A stretch of 64,000 nt of DNA, from NCBI GenBank assembly GCA_002914805.1, contig JXTB01000076.1:950207-1014206 (forward strand), read 5' to 3'. Of the stretch, positions 21,583 to 34,129 are shown piece after piece (position 1 is the first letter of the stretch; each line of letters starts with the position of its first letter). This DNA is from Parasponia andersonii (lineage: Eukaryota > Streptophyta > Magnoliopsida > Rosales > Cannabaceae). The position numbers and the translations under genes were made by a program. The notes beneath the pieces were generated by a model that saw only the letters and a program-made list of their open reading frames with translations, was not told the DNA's origin and did no database searches.

Positions 21583-24500
21583 TTTACAGTTTTCTATTTT
21601 TACTTCAATAATCATTCCCTATGTGTAAAGGCATATGATATCACAAATCTAAATATATGAATATTTTATCTCATCTAATTATAAGTACGTATGGGTTTCA
21701 CTAGTTCTTATTATTTTTATATAACTTGTATGGTTTAATTACAATGAATAGGAAATTAAACATTTATCATCAATTTTAAAACAAGTTAATAAAATTAAAA
21801 AATTAAACGGAGTATTGCTACGAGGCACCAATGGTGCCTAGTACCACATAACATGTCTATCTTCCTGGCTGGTTGGAATTAATATATTGAGTAACATATA
21901 GGTTCCACTTGATATTATAGTCATAAGTCATACAATGAGTACCATATTATAGTATAACTCAATACAAAGTATGAATTGTAATTTCACCATTTTAGCATTT
22001 TCTTTTCTTCTTGCATATCTAATAGCATAAAGGAAAAGCATTTTCATTCTAATTACATATATTTTTTCCTTCCTTCCATTTTTCTTTTCTTCCTAACAAA
22101 CATAGTAGGCTTAGGAGATACAATGCTTTACTAATTAGCACTGGACAAGAAACATGACTCTTGCTAGATGAGAGGATAAACGATTTAATTAATTTCTTTT
22201 TCTTCCCACTCTCTCGTTAGTTCTTACTTCTTACACTTTGAGATTGATATCCTACCTATTTTATTGTGTATATTGTCCCACAAATCATATAATGACATGC
22301 CACGTTAAAACATTACCACTTAAATGCAAGAAAAAAAATCATGAAGCATGCATCTTTTTCAAAAATTTATACACTCTGCGCTTATTTTGAATTTATGGAA
22401 TTGAAAGTCAAAATTGCCCTACATATTGTTATTATTTTGAAAGAAAATTAAATAAAATCAAATTAGACTAAAGTTTTTATTTTTTTTATTTCAATTTAAT
22501 TATTTTATCAAAATTTAATAAAATTTATTTCTTTAGAAACAAGAGTAAGAAAACTTCAATTTAGTTTCAACGTTAAACGAGGAGTAAATTTTTCATTTTA
22601 TGCACATAGGGTATAAATGTTTGGAAATTTCAAATCTAGAGATATAGTTTTACAAAAAACCAAAACACATTGTTAAAATTGATTTGCATTTAATCCTAAT
22701 GAAAACTTGCCTAAAAGAATCTGTAAAGAAAACCTATTGTTTCCTTTCTCATTCTTTTTTTTTGTTTTTTGTTTTTTTTTTTCCCTTTTAAGTTAAGTTG
22801 TGGAGAATGCTAATCCCCAGCTATCTATCATTTTTCACATTAGAATATTTACATCATTAAATAAGAAAAAAAAAATGAACAAAATGAACTAAAGGAAAAT
22901 AAAAAATGACGTGAATCCTTTAGCAAGCAGAGACAATTAACAACTTATTAAGAGAATTTCAAGTAAGTTTCCCTACTATAAATCTCCTGAACCTTAGTCT
23001 CTGTAGTGCTTCATCGTCAACGCATTTCTCCATTGATGTATTACAATGTTCTTAATTATTTGTTGAGTGTTTGTTTATAACTCTTTACAATAATAATCAT
23101 TAAATAATTCCTTGTTATTTTATTTTTAGAAATTGTGTATAAGAGACAGGTGTGAGAGGGATTTTTTTTCCCTAAGACATTTATGTAATTAAAAGAATTT
23201 TCATTTAATATTCTTTTAAAATATAAAAAAATCATTAAAATGAAGTATTGAGAGAGCTCATAAAGGAGTGCTAATAGACTTGCCATTTCATTTAGTATCT
23301 TCAGCTAACTAATTGGTCTAACATTCTTAGAATTGAATTCGAATCCTAGATAAGACAAGAGTGACATATGTAAAAGGTTCAACCAAGTAGTTGTGTTAGT
23401 GACTCCCTCTAACACTCCGGATAGATGAATACATAAGCTTGTTGCATACATAGGCGGACCCAAATGTAGATGCCTCCTCAATTTTGGTATATCTAAAGTT
23501 TGTATGTAGAATATAATAGAAATACGTACATTTGCCCTTAAAATTTCAAAAATTATAAACGTGATCCCCTACAATTTCAAACTTATGAACATGCCCCCAC
23601 TAAGTCTTTAAAATTTAAGATGTAATTTGAGTAGAGGATTAAGATATTTATGGGGTATTTTTAACGAATATTTTTTAAAGAAAAATATTAGAGTGACAAG
23701 AGTTTCTTTTCTAGAAAAACTGTTAAAATAAAAAGACCAACCAGCCAAAAAGTTGTCAGCTTATTTTTTCTCATGTTTATATTTTCATTCAAAGTGCCAT
23801 AAGGCCATTTGTTTCAATTAAAATCAAAAACCACACATCAGTTTCAACTTAAGAAATTTTCTATGATGATATGCTGTTGGCAAATTTCACCATATGCCCC
23901 TCTTGGAATAAGATCTTGACTGCACCTCTGTTGCATAATGCCAAAATCCAAAAGTTTAATAAAAAATTGTGATATTCTTTTTCGCAAAAATTTCCAATTT
24001 TGTTGGCAATTATAAATAACTAAGGGCATGGTAACTAAACTTAAGAGCATTTTCTTGAAATATATATATATAATTTTAATGTAAAATCTTCTTCAAATGT
24101 TACCTAAAACAAATGATCATTTTATGAAAATAAAAATGTTACCTAGAAAACTCAAATCGTGCCACATAAACACATAGGACACTTATAAGAAGTGAACACA
24201 AAATGAACAAGAAAGACAAAAGTTTATGCTAACTAGGTCAGTATCACCACCACCGATAATTTGAGGCTAGCAATTTTTGTCAGTGCGTCGTCATGTATGT
24301 CATGTATAATAGTAAGTAGCTTAACTATAATTAATCGTTTAATAATTATGTTAGAAATTCTAAACCCAAATTTGATCTATTTATAAACAAGTTGATCTAA
24401 CATGATCTGTATAATCAATTTTTTAACATAATTCATATTCAAGTTAAATTAATCTCTTAAACCTAAATTAGCTAAAATATATTATTAACACATTTAACAT

Positions 24501-25061
24501 AAATTCATATACATTATAGGACCTTAAACACAAATATTTACCTAAAATAAATGTAATCACTTAAAATTTCAATATATGTGTATAATAAAATCTTTAAAAT
24601 ATAAAAAATATTGAAATTTTTAAATAAATATTATATGATTTATAAATAAGTTGATCCCATTTAATAAATAAGTTTATTATAGGTTTGTTTCAAATTAGTG
24701 GAATGACTCGACTCATTTATTATAAATGAGTTCGCTAATTAATTTTGACCATTAACTCGTGAATATTTCGAGAGTTGTGTTGTGTCACGTATTATCGGCC
24801 CTTTAAATACGATTGAAGTTCAATTATTTATGGAAAATAAAAAAATAAAAGAACATTGGCCAGTTATTAGGAAAGAAAATTTATTATTATTATTATTATT
24901 ATTATTTTTTTCTTTCCCTCCGAACAAAAGAACAAGGGAAGGGAACAACTAGAGACTAAAGCAGCTACCAACAGTTGATTTCATTTCAGATTCAGAAAAC
25001 CCACAAAGTCTATCTGACTCTGACTCTGACTCTCAGTGAGTGAGTGAGTGAGTGAGTGAGA
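21583..25061. other. AT-rich intergenic DNA upstream of the gene array
   Basis: No gene is seen. There is a palindrome AGGCACCAATGGTGCCT at 21836-21852, which looks like a MITE end. Near 23460-23600 there is text resembling a degraded LTR ('gcccttaaaatttcaaaaatt…gatcccctacaatttc'). A (TTA)n run lies at 24882-24905 and a (GTGA)n run at 25037-25060, immediately before the copy 1 start codon. Confidence 0.4.
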
Positions 25062-27660
25062 ATGAGTGTTCAGCTTCAAACGCAACTACAACTACAACTA
25101 CATACCACCAAATCCCACCACAACCTTTCTCGTCCGTACGCCCATTCCTTCCATGGAAGAAGAAGCACCACCCCATCAAACCCACGATCTCCCCTTTCGA
25201 ATCTCACCTTTCGATCTTCCTCCACACTCCAACGTCATGCCTTATTTCCACTCTTTCACTACTCAAATGAACGGCCGAAGCCAGCTCTTCGAATCGTCGC
25301 CGGTTTCTCTGTTGCAGACGAAGATCGCGTCGCCCACTCTCCGGCCAAGCTGCTTCGCCGGATTCTGGGCTCTCCGGGGATTCACCAGAGCCCTGCTTGT
25401 TTCGATGCTCTCAGTGCCAAGTTGGTCGAGCGAGCTGGCTTTCACTGCTGCTTTGTTAGTGGTGTGTGTACCATTACTGCTCCAAAAGCACTAGTGCTTA
25501 ATTTCATAGCTAAGTTTTATTTTTTATTTTTATTTTTTTATAAAATAAATGGTTTAGGGTTTAAGGCAAGAGTTTTATAGATATTTTTCTTTTAATTAAT
25601 TCATATATATTGTTATTACTTTTTTGGGTGGTTGGTGTAGGATTTTCAGTATCAGCTGCTAGATTGGGGATGCCAGATGCTGGTCTTATATCCTATGGAG
25701 AAATGGTGGAACATGGGAGATTGATCACACAAGCTGTTTCAATTCCTGTAATTGGGGATGCTGATACTGGATATGGGAATGCCATGAATGTTAAAAGGAC
25801 TGTCAAGGAATTTATTCAAGCTGGCTTTGCTGGGATTATGCTGGAAGATCAGGTTAATTTGATTCAAATATGTGTTTATTGATTGTATGTACTTCACTCT
25901 GTTTATGATGTGTTTGTGTGTGTGTTGAAAACCCGAACACATAAAATAAAATAAAAAGAGAATAAAAAAAAAAAAAACAGGTAGAGAGTGTGTGCTCTCC
26001 TTTTTTTGAGCATAGTCTTGGTCTAGAATCTTTTAACCTTGTATTGCTTGCTTAGTTTTGAAGTTCGATCATTTGGATTTTGTTACTTGATTTATAGATG
26101 ACATTTCCTTTATTGGTCTTCTCATTCTCCAACCTTTACTTCTAATCCATGTTTAGCTTCCATCTTACTTTACTTGGTAATTTTCTGTTGAAAGACATAC
26201 ATGTGTGTATTATTATAGAAATCGGTTCTTTGAGCATAGTCTTCGCCTAGCATCTTACAACCTCGAGTTGTTTATTTTTTGAAGTTTGGTCTTCATTATT
26301 TGGAATGATTCTCTAGCAATTGGGTTTTGCGTTTTCATTTATATGTCACGTTTTCTTTACTTGTTTTCACTGATCGTCGAATCTTTACTTATTGATGTCT
26401 TCCATCTTATGAAATTTCTGTTGAAAGTTATCTCCAAAAGCCTGTGGTCACACACAAGGCAGGAAAGTGGTGTCAAGAGAGGAGGCAGTGATGCGGATAA
26501 AAGCAGCTGTTGATGCTCGAAAGGAGAGTGGTTCTGACATTGTTATTTTGGCACGCACAGATTCTCGTCAAGCAGTGTCTTTCGAAGAATCACTCTGGAG
26601 GACAAAGGCTTTTGCTGATGCTGGAGCAGATATTCTTTTTATTGATGCACTAGCTTCGAAAGAAGAAATGAAGGCTTTCTGCGAAACTGCTCCCCTAGTT
26701 CCAAAATTGGTATAGTTTATTTTCCTTCATTGAGTACCAACGGATGATTTTATTTTGTTGAAAGTTGAAACACTTCACTTTAATAATGTTTCTTTAGCTA
26801 ATTGCAATGCCCACAAAAGAGTGAAAAATGTATATTCAGATCTGGCTTTTGGTGATAAAAGAACCCCTTGATTCCTGTTAGGCCAATATGCTTGAAGGTG
26901 GGGGCAAGACACCAATACTCAATCCTTCTGAACTTGAGGATGTTGGATTTAAGCTTGTGGCCTATCCACTTTCCTTAATTGGGGTATCCATGCAAGCTAT
27001 GCTGGTAAGACATCTAAACCTTGCTCATTTTCCAATTTGGTGCAATAGACACCCACTGAAAACAAGAAAAAAAAGAAGAAGAAGACGACCTTGGGACAAT
27101 GTTTGTTGTGGACAGCATAGATTTACAGAACTGAGAACTGCTACAGAATGTCTGTGTTTATTAAACTCTGCAATCCTGACATGATGTTGGAAATATTGAA
27201 TTATGGTTCTTTGGAAATGCAGAAAAGAATGGAAATTGGTTCTAGTCATTGCAGAAGCATGTAGGAATAGAATAAATTCTGTTTTGTTTTAAATAGTCAA
27301 TTACTATGTTGTGAGATTTTGATTTGAGAAAATTACATTGACACCATTGACTTGCGTCAAAATTGAGGGACAGGCTTGAACCAAAAGTAATTGCGATGAC
27401 AAGTAGAATCCCAACTATTTGTTTTGTTTAGTTTGCTTTAATGATTGCCATTTATCTTACTTTTAGATTGTTACTTCATGAAGGTGAGTCCAATGACTAA
27501 ACTGCAGGATGCACTTGCTTCTATCAAAGGTGGTCATGTTCCTCATGGAAGCATGCCATCTTTTGAAAAGATGAAGGAAATCGTAGGTTTCAACAGTTAT
27601 TATGAAGAAGAGAAGCTATATGCTACCAGCAACCATTTGTCTTCACAGAGAGCTGAGTGA
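25062..27660 (+). CDS. ICL/PEP mutase family protein, copy 1 (dimethylmalate lyase / petal-death-protein-like)
   Basis: Five exons: 25062-25461, 25641-25852, 26428-26709, 26882-27004, 27508-27660 (stop TGA). All have GT/AG borders and joined phases, giving 389 residues. Residues 1-75 are Ser/Arg/His-rich with few acids, like a chloroplast transit peptide. The core follows: LLRRILGSPGIHQSPACFDA, the metal-binding GDADTGYGNAMNV, GFAGIMLEDQ, the catalytic-loop SPKACGH (the K-x-CGH box with the superfamily's active-site Cys), ARTDSRQ, then EGGGKTPILNPSELE near the C-terminus. The superfamily makes or breaks C-C or P-C bonds next to a carboxylate; plant members have been tested as oxaloacetate/methylmalate lyases, but the in vivo substrate here is inferred only. 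The ATG at 25062 is chosen because copies 2 and 4 start with the same MS(L/V)QLQ. Intron 2 contains an internal ~215-bp tandem duplication. Confidence 0.92.
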
Positions 27661-28646
27661 GAGAACTCTTACCCCGGTACACCCAACAAGTTCTTGTTCA
27701 GTCAATTGTTCTCTCTAAGTTGGTAATGGAATTGTCTAACATTGACGTGTCATTAGATGTCAGTTCAATTTATCTCATTTACGTGAGATTGATCAGATAC
27801 AACTGAGTTTTACTTGTTTGGATCAAGAAAAGTATCTGACTAGCATTTGGAAGATATAAATATTTTGCCTGTGTTCTCTGACCCCTGTTATGCTTGGACA
27901 TTTTGTTTGCAGAAAACCAAGTAAAACTGAGCTTTTAGATTTTGAACCAGATTTCCTCTTTGATTCAGAAAGGGTTATAGAACACTTTCCAGTTTATACC
28001 CTGAAACGCTCTCTAGCAGTTTTATCCTTATAGCTTAGCCAATAATTTCTCATGGTAACTCTCGAAACTATGGTTACATTTTAGTAAGTAGCAGCGTATA
28101 CGATGTTTGACGGATATAATAAATACATAAGACATTGAGATAGATCAAATGGTACCTAACTTGTAGAGCATAAAATTGCTGATAAGAAAATTACGGACAT
28201 CAGTATTACTAAGAAACAAAAATGTATATTCATTATTGAATATATCAAACTACAAAGAGTAAAGAGTTCTTAGATTGTAACAAATTGCAAAATGTTACAA
28301 ATCTAACAAGATTATAAAATGGAAATAGCTATTAAAACTTTACCCAACTAATGTAAAAAAGGATTAGAATCTCATGCTCATAACGGGTTATTAGCATACA
28401 AGTATTGTCTATGTTGATAGAGACAGGTAGCAAGACAAATAATAAATTTAGGGATAAAAACCCAATTCTTTATCCTTCTTATTTTTCTTTCTTTTTTTCC
28501 TTTTTTGTTTTTTTTTTTTCACTTGCTTTAAACTCGTGTGTATTACAATAATAAAAAATTTTGCTTAAAAGTCAAAATTCAAAACCATTGAGAAAGTCCT
28601 TGAAAAAAAAAAAAAAAACTTGGTTCCAGCAATTCACCATAGCACC

Positions 28647-28685
<39 letters not shown>

Positions 28686-29598
28686 TTTTCAAAGAAAGCT
28701 ATTGTTAAGTTTGCTGTATGGAGAGGCTACATCCATAAAAGCAAAAGATATTTTTGAGCAACTAAATTCCTTTCTTTGTTATGGATAATTGTCTCAGTAT
28801 GGAGTATTCTCAAAAGGGTGACTATATTTTCAAGAATGTATCTATTTAAGACGACGAGATCTTATACACAATCAGTGGTAATATGTGTTTCTTGAAAATC
28901 TTATTGCCCACATTGCTCTCTTAAGTAATTTAATTAACATTCTCATCATTGGATTACTCCATATTAGATACCGCTCGAGTGTAGTCCTACATATTATTTT
29001 GTGTGTTTTACGTGATACTATTCATTATTTCTCCAAATGAAAGCTCATGTCGATTATAAGCCGAGTACATATGATATCCGGGAAAATTCAGTAATTATGA
29101 AATAGGTATTGTTGTAAAACACTATTTGTGGTGATGTGTAACATTATTACAGAAACGTGACGTGACTAAATATGGAGACTAATCGAGTCTCACATTACAA
29201 TTTTACTACACATACGTATATAGTGATTGTATCCTTGAAAAAAAATAGCATTTTTCTCTTAACATCACGAATCAGTTACTTGTTAGTAATTTTCAGCAGT
29301 GTTACTATATGGAATGAACATAAAACATATAAAATTAAAGTGCTTCAGATGACGAGTTGGTTACATTTTAAGGAGCATCTTTTTCTTTCCCTCCAAATAT
29401 TCTTTCCGCTAGACGCAAGATAAGCATTTTTCTTTTTCTTCCTTTGCATTTGTTTTCTTCAGCAGGAAGATTGAAAGAAAAACGTTTTAAATTTTTAAAC
29501 AATTCATTTCCAAACTGAAACACTATAAATGCAAATGCGAACTATACCAATTGATCAAAACCAACCAAACAAAATCATCTCCGAGTGAGTGAGTAAGA
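27661..29598. other. Intergenic DNA with a decayed 3' exon remnant and poly-A tracts
   Basis: About 28003-28110 still aligns to the sequence before and at exon 6 of copy 2 ('gcttagccaata.tttctc…ttttagtaagtagcagcgtata' against 'gattagccaatattttctc…cagtaactggtaacgtcta'). This shows that copy 1 once had the extension exon. Long A tracts occur at 28602-28617 and 28654-28681. No other gene is seen. Confidence 0.5.
29524..29530 (+). promoter_or_regulatory. TATA-box candidate for copy 2
   Basis: TATAAAT lies 69 bases before the copy 2 ATG. The leader that follows ('gaactataccaattgatcaaaaccaa') is conserved at copy 4 (about 50269-50300) and in the pseudogene copy 3 (36081-36105), so it is probably transcribed 5' UTR. 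Confidence 0.45.
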
Positions 29599-31515
29599 AT
29601 GAGTCTTCAGCTTCAAATGCAAGTACATGGCAGAAGCCATAAGCTTTCTCTTCCTTACGGCCATTTCTTCTATGGAAGCAGCTCTCCAAACCCACAATCT
29701 CCCATTTCAACTCTGATGTTTCGCTCCTCGATTGTCCAGCAAAGCTTATTTCCAGTCTTTTACAAATCTAATGCCTCCAAATGGACAATCCCAGCTCCTC
29801 GAATCGTCGCCGCTTATTCGATAGACAAAGATCGTGTGGCTGAGTCTCCAGCCAGGAAGCTTCGCCGAATTCTGAACTCGCCAGGAGTCCACCAGAGCCC
29901 CGCTTGTTTCGATGCTCTCAGTGCTAAGTTGGTGGAGAGAGCAGGGTTCGACTGCTGCTTTGCTAGTGGTATGTGCTATTTCCTAATTGCTAATAATTTC
30001 ATCAATGCTAGTTTCGTTCCATTGTTTACTAAATCTTTACGTGTACATATACATATATATATATATATATTTATGTATACATGTATTCGGTGGATGCTGT
30101 AGGATTCTCAATATCGGCTGCTAGATTGGGACTGCCAGATGCAGGTCTTATATCTTATGGAGAAATGGTGGAACAGGGGAGACTCATAACCGAGGCCGTG
30201 TCAATTCCTGTAATTGGAGATGCTGATACTGGATATGGGAATGCCATGAATGTAAAAAGAACTGTCAAGGGATTTATTAAAGCTGGTTTTGCAGGGATTA
30301 TGCTTGAAGATCAGGTTAGTATGATTCAAATATATTTCGTTGAATGTATATTTTTTGATTTTGTAATTTGATGTGTTGATTTGTAAGCGGCATTTCATTT
30401 ACTTGTATTCTCATTGTCCAACTCTTTACTTCTTAGTCGTCTGTAGTTTCTATCTTACTTGTGAAATGTCTGTTGAAAAGCTATCTCCAAAAGCTTGTGG
30501 TCACACAAGAGGCCGGAAAGTGGTGTCAAGAGAGGAGGCGGTGATGCGGATAAAAGCTGCCATTGATGCTCGGAAGGAGAGTGGTTCTGACATTGTTATT
30601 GTGGCACGGAGTGATGCTCGTCAAGCAGAGTCTTTCGAAGAATCCCTTTGGAGGACAAGGGCTTTTGCTGATGCTGGAGCAGATGTTCTTTTCATTGACG
30701 CACTAACTTCAAAACAAGAGATGAAGGCTTTCTGTGCAACTGCTCCCCTGGTTCCAAAGATGGTATATTACTTTCATTATTAATGTTGTTTGGCATCCAT
30801 TAATAGTCAAAAGTGATGTGCATATGGAATTATAGTTTTTGATGATTAAAAGAGCGCCTTGATTCCTATTAGGCCAATATGCTTGAAGGAGGGGGCAAAA
30901 CGCCGATACTCGATCCATATGAACTTGAGGATTTTGGTTATAAGCTTGTGGTATATCCAATTTCCTTACTTGGAGTATCTATTCAAGCAATGCAGGTTAC
31001 GTATCTAATCCCTTGTTCATTTACCTATATGTTGCATTATAGAAGAAAAGAGAAGCAAAAAAGAACTAAAGACAAAACAAAACCGCAATGTAAAATAGTA
31101 TACGTGTTTATTGTTTACCATTATAAAGCTCAGCTGTCCTTGGAAACATAATGGATTATGGTTCATTGCAAATGCAAAAAGAATTTTGAAGTATTTCTGT
31201 TCATTGCAGAAGCATGTAGAAATGTAAATGGTTCTTGTCACTTTTAAGCTTTAATTACTATGTTTTGAAAATTTTGGCAACACTTCAGGAAAATAATATA
31301 GAAATTCAGCTATTTTCTTGAATCGGTCTGCTTTATGATTTCCACATATTGAATTGCAGGAGGCACTTATTGGTATCAGAGGTGGTCATATTCCTCCTCC
31401 TGGAAGCATGCCATCTTTTGAACAGATCAAGGATATCGTAGGTTTCAACAGTTACTATGAAGAAGAGAAGCGATATGCTGCCGGCAGCGAGCTGCCTTCA
31501 CAAAGAGGTGAGTGA
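29599..31515 (+). CDS. ICL/PEP mutase family protein, copy 2 (short form)
   Basis: Five exons: 29599-29968, 30103-30314, 30481-30762, 30873-30995, 31360-31515 (stop TGA 31513-31515), giving 380 residues. The N-terminus MSLQLQ…SPNPQSPISTLMFRSS is Ser-rich and low in acids, like a plastid transit peptide. Core motifs are intact: GDADTGYGNAMNV (metal site), GIMLEDQ, SPKACGH (catalytic loop Cys), ARSDARQ, EGGGKTPILDPYELE. Exon 3 begins CTATCTCC, so the junction reads Q-L-S-P instead of the Q-V-S-P of copies 4 and 5. The stop codon overlaps a good splice donor (AG|GTGAGTGA), and three further in-phase exons follow (see 31816-32553). Enzyme family as for copy 1; substrate not determined. Confidence 0.92.
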
Positions 31516-31815
31516 GACACCTCAAAAAGGGTCATGTTCAGTCATTTGTTCCCGCTACACTGGTAATTGAAATGTCTTGCCATGAACTGGCATCGTAATT
31601 TCCTCTCATCTCTTTTATGTAATCACATACAACAGTTTTATGGTTGGATCAAGAAACTGGCTGACTAGCCAAATATTATCTCTCTTTGATTCAGAAGTAG
31701 TGTCACAAAATTAACTGACCAACTTTAATCCCGACATCCTCTCAACCAGTTTTTATACATTTAGATTAGCCAATATTTTCTCTCATTAACTCTCTAAACT
31801 GTCGTTACTTGTCAG

Positions 31816-32553
31816 TAACTGGTAACGTCTATGGCACTCAACAGTGGACTAGAGATATCGCCGAGCAAAGAGATCCAACTTCTACATACTCTATAGGTGA
31901 ACCAAGAAGTGCAGACACCTATAATACCTATGGTGTAGATGGTTCAAAGGAAACTCTTTCTAGGATCTTGTCTCGGACATTGAGAGTAAAGAGAATTGGA
32001 AGAGATGGAGTTGAAAAAGAGAATGCTAAGATTCCTGTAAGTCATCTATCCTAAATGTGCATGCATACTAGATTACAGTTACGTGCATCTGATATGGATA
32101 TAAACCATTCCTTATATCACCCTCCAGTCCAGAAAATATTTCCTAAGTGAAACAAATTAGTTTTTTCCTTTTTAACATTTTTCTTTATTTGTTCTGTTGC
32201 TGAAAAGAACGATTCGAAACCTACGACGGTGATTTCTTTCTTTTTCTTTTTCTTTTTTTTTTTCCTTATAATTTTTGTCAAAATGTTATATAGGCTGCAC
32301 ACTGGAAACTAATCCATAGCTTGGCGCCAGGTGTTTATCCATTTTCAGTACTTACTCGAAATAATTGTTTTAATAGTAGAGTCCGTAAAATTGATGAAAG
32401 CTCAGAGATTCTATATGTCCATTATGTTCTGCAGATTCCAAAAGTATAGACTTCAAACCACTGCTGGATGAAGCTTCTGACAAAGTAGGAGTGAGGCTCT
32501 TGTTAGACTTCTATGACTCTATAGGTGACAGGATTCAAGTTTTTCTGGAGTAA
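31816..32553 (+). CDS. Predicted C-terminal extension exons 6-8 of copy 2
   Basis: If exon 5 is spliced after 31507 (AGA G|GTGAGT), three exons follow in phase: 31816-32036 (acceptor TTGTCAG, donor GTAAGT), 32294-32330 (acceptor TATATAG) and 32435-32553 (acceptor TTCTGCAG, stop TAA 32551-32553). The phases 1, 0 and 1 all agree and no stop occurs, giving a 503-residue protein whose last ~125 residues are new. The extension includes VTGNVYGTQQWTRDI, TYNTYGVDGSKE, SRILSRTLRVKRIGRDG and a final LLLDFYDSIGDRIQVFLE. I do not recognise a catalytic domain in it. From memory, one Arabidopsis member of the family (At2g43180) is longer than its paralogues and has several splice forms, which fits, but this was not checked. 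Gene model is inference. Confidence 0.65.
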
Positions 32554-33324
32554 CTCCATTTTAACCAAGGGTTTGTGATTGCATCCGACTCGTCTTACGT
32601 ATCATAGCTCTATTAAAGTCCATCTAGGGAATGCGAGATTAGTCAAACACAACCATGGTATTGTTCTTCAACCAACTTTCACTAGTTTATTGACAAAAGA
32701 AGTTTAGGAATAAATGGACTTATGGGATAAGTAGTACAGATTAGATAGATTTTCGGATCGAGTCTAATTCGGCTTCTTCTGTTTTGAGTCTTTTTCGGCA
32801 TAAGAGTTCAAAGATTGTCTTCTTTTTCCTGATTTAGTGTGCTCTTGTCTGAGTTGTTTTGTGTTTGGTGTATTTTCTTGTCATCCATGTATGCTAATAA
32901 AGTTTTTGTTGCCTAAAGAATAGCTTTTGGAATCTGACTATTTGGTGAAAAATTTCAAACGTAATTGGCATAGAATCTAACCACGTACCTTCCATACCTA
33001 TTTTGAGAAGCTTTTGCTTTCATCTCATTTAAGATAAGAAATTCTTTAAGTAGTACACTACACTAATACCAAATATGCCTACGAGTCCCTCATCAAATCA
33101 ATTTTTGGTTCAATAATTACTTAAATGTATTAAGAATTATATGATGATATATTATACTTTATATTTCTATCATAAATAGATATGAAAAAGTTGATCAATT
33201 GAAAATAAAATCAGTCAATAAAATAGGAAATAAAACATTTCATTATAACTTAAAATAGCTTCATTTATTTTGCTGGAAGCTCTTTTACTGATATGCTCAG
33301 TCCAAGAGCTGATATATGTAGTAT
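32554..33324. other. Copy 2 3' UTR and intergenic DNA
   Basis: About 32690-32930 resembles the 3' flanks of copies 4 and 5 ('agtctaattcggcttcttctgttttgag…cataagagttcaaag'). This marks a conserved 3' UTR. The remainder is AT-rich with nothing recognised. Confidence 0.45.
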
Positions 33325-33660
33325 CACTACAAGAAAATGACCCTATTATGACTTTTGTCGTCAAAATAGCCTGATATGTCGTTGCTACATTCCGTCATGG
33401 TAGCTTTGTCAATATAGGGGTCATATAGCAACGACAAAAGTTGTCATTGCTATAGTTTTCTCAACATCGATCGATGAATTTTGTCTTCGGAGTGTTTTGT
33501 AACCAATAGGAACCATGACGTGTCATTTTACTCAATTGCAATGACACTTTCAAAATATGATCTCGCAGTAGAGTTTTATAAATATCAAATTTTAACTTTT
33601 GCTGTACTTTTTTTTTTCTTTTAAAAAAAAAGAACAAAATAATCTGTTGCGACGTCTACA
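33325..33660 (+). mobile_element. CACTA-type transposon terminus (fragment)
   Basis: CACTACAAGAAAA at 33325-33337 is the typical terminal repeat of plant En/Spm (CACTA) elements. It is followed by short subterminal motifs (GTCGTCAAAATA, GTCGTTGCTAC, GTCATTGCTATAG). No TTTTCTTGTAGTG partner was seen downstream before the LINE remnant, so only one end remains. Confidence 0.5.
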
Positions 33661-33911
33661 TGGTCTATTAGTATCTAATCTACTGAATGTCCGATGTACT
33701 TACTAAAATTGATAAGCTCATCCATGTTGCTACAAAAATGAAAACATCAGCATATATACAAGCGAAGTGTCAAAAAAGCCATTTGTTTATAAGTACTAAA
33801 AAGCTTGACGTTTGGTTAATGAACTAACCTCGTCATTAATCCCGAAGAATAAATATTTAAGATAATATTTGAAGTATTAATTTTTGTACTAAATTTTTAA
33901 TACTAACACAT

Positions 33912-34051
33912 GTGACATATAATTTATTATTATTTAATTAATGATAATATTTAATTTATTTATAATAAAACTTAACAGATAGTCACATATAATTTGTTAT
34001 TATTTAATTAATGATAATATTTAATTTATTTATAATAAAACTTAACAGATA
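33912..34051. repeat. 70-bp tandem duplication
   Basis: Two nearly identical AT-rich units (33912-33981 and 33982-34051) contain 'catataattt.ttattatttaattaatg' and 'ataataaaacttaacagat'. The high identity suggests a recent event. Confidence 0.85.
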
Positions 34052-34129
34052 TCAATTAGATAATGATAATTTATGGTAAAAAATTAGGATCTAAATATTT
34101 ATATAAAACTCGCGTGTATTTTGGAGACT

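Noticed and set aside
25066..25494. 142-residue ORF in another frame of copy 1 exon 1
   Set aside because: The true frame (from 25062) carries the homology shared with copies 2, 4 and 5; this one is a shadow.
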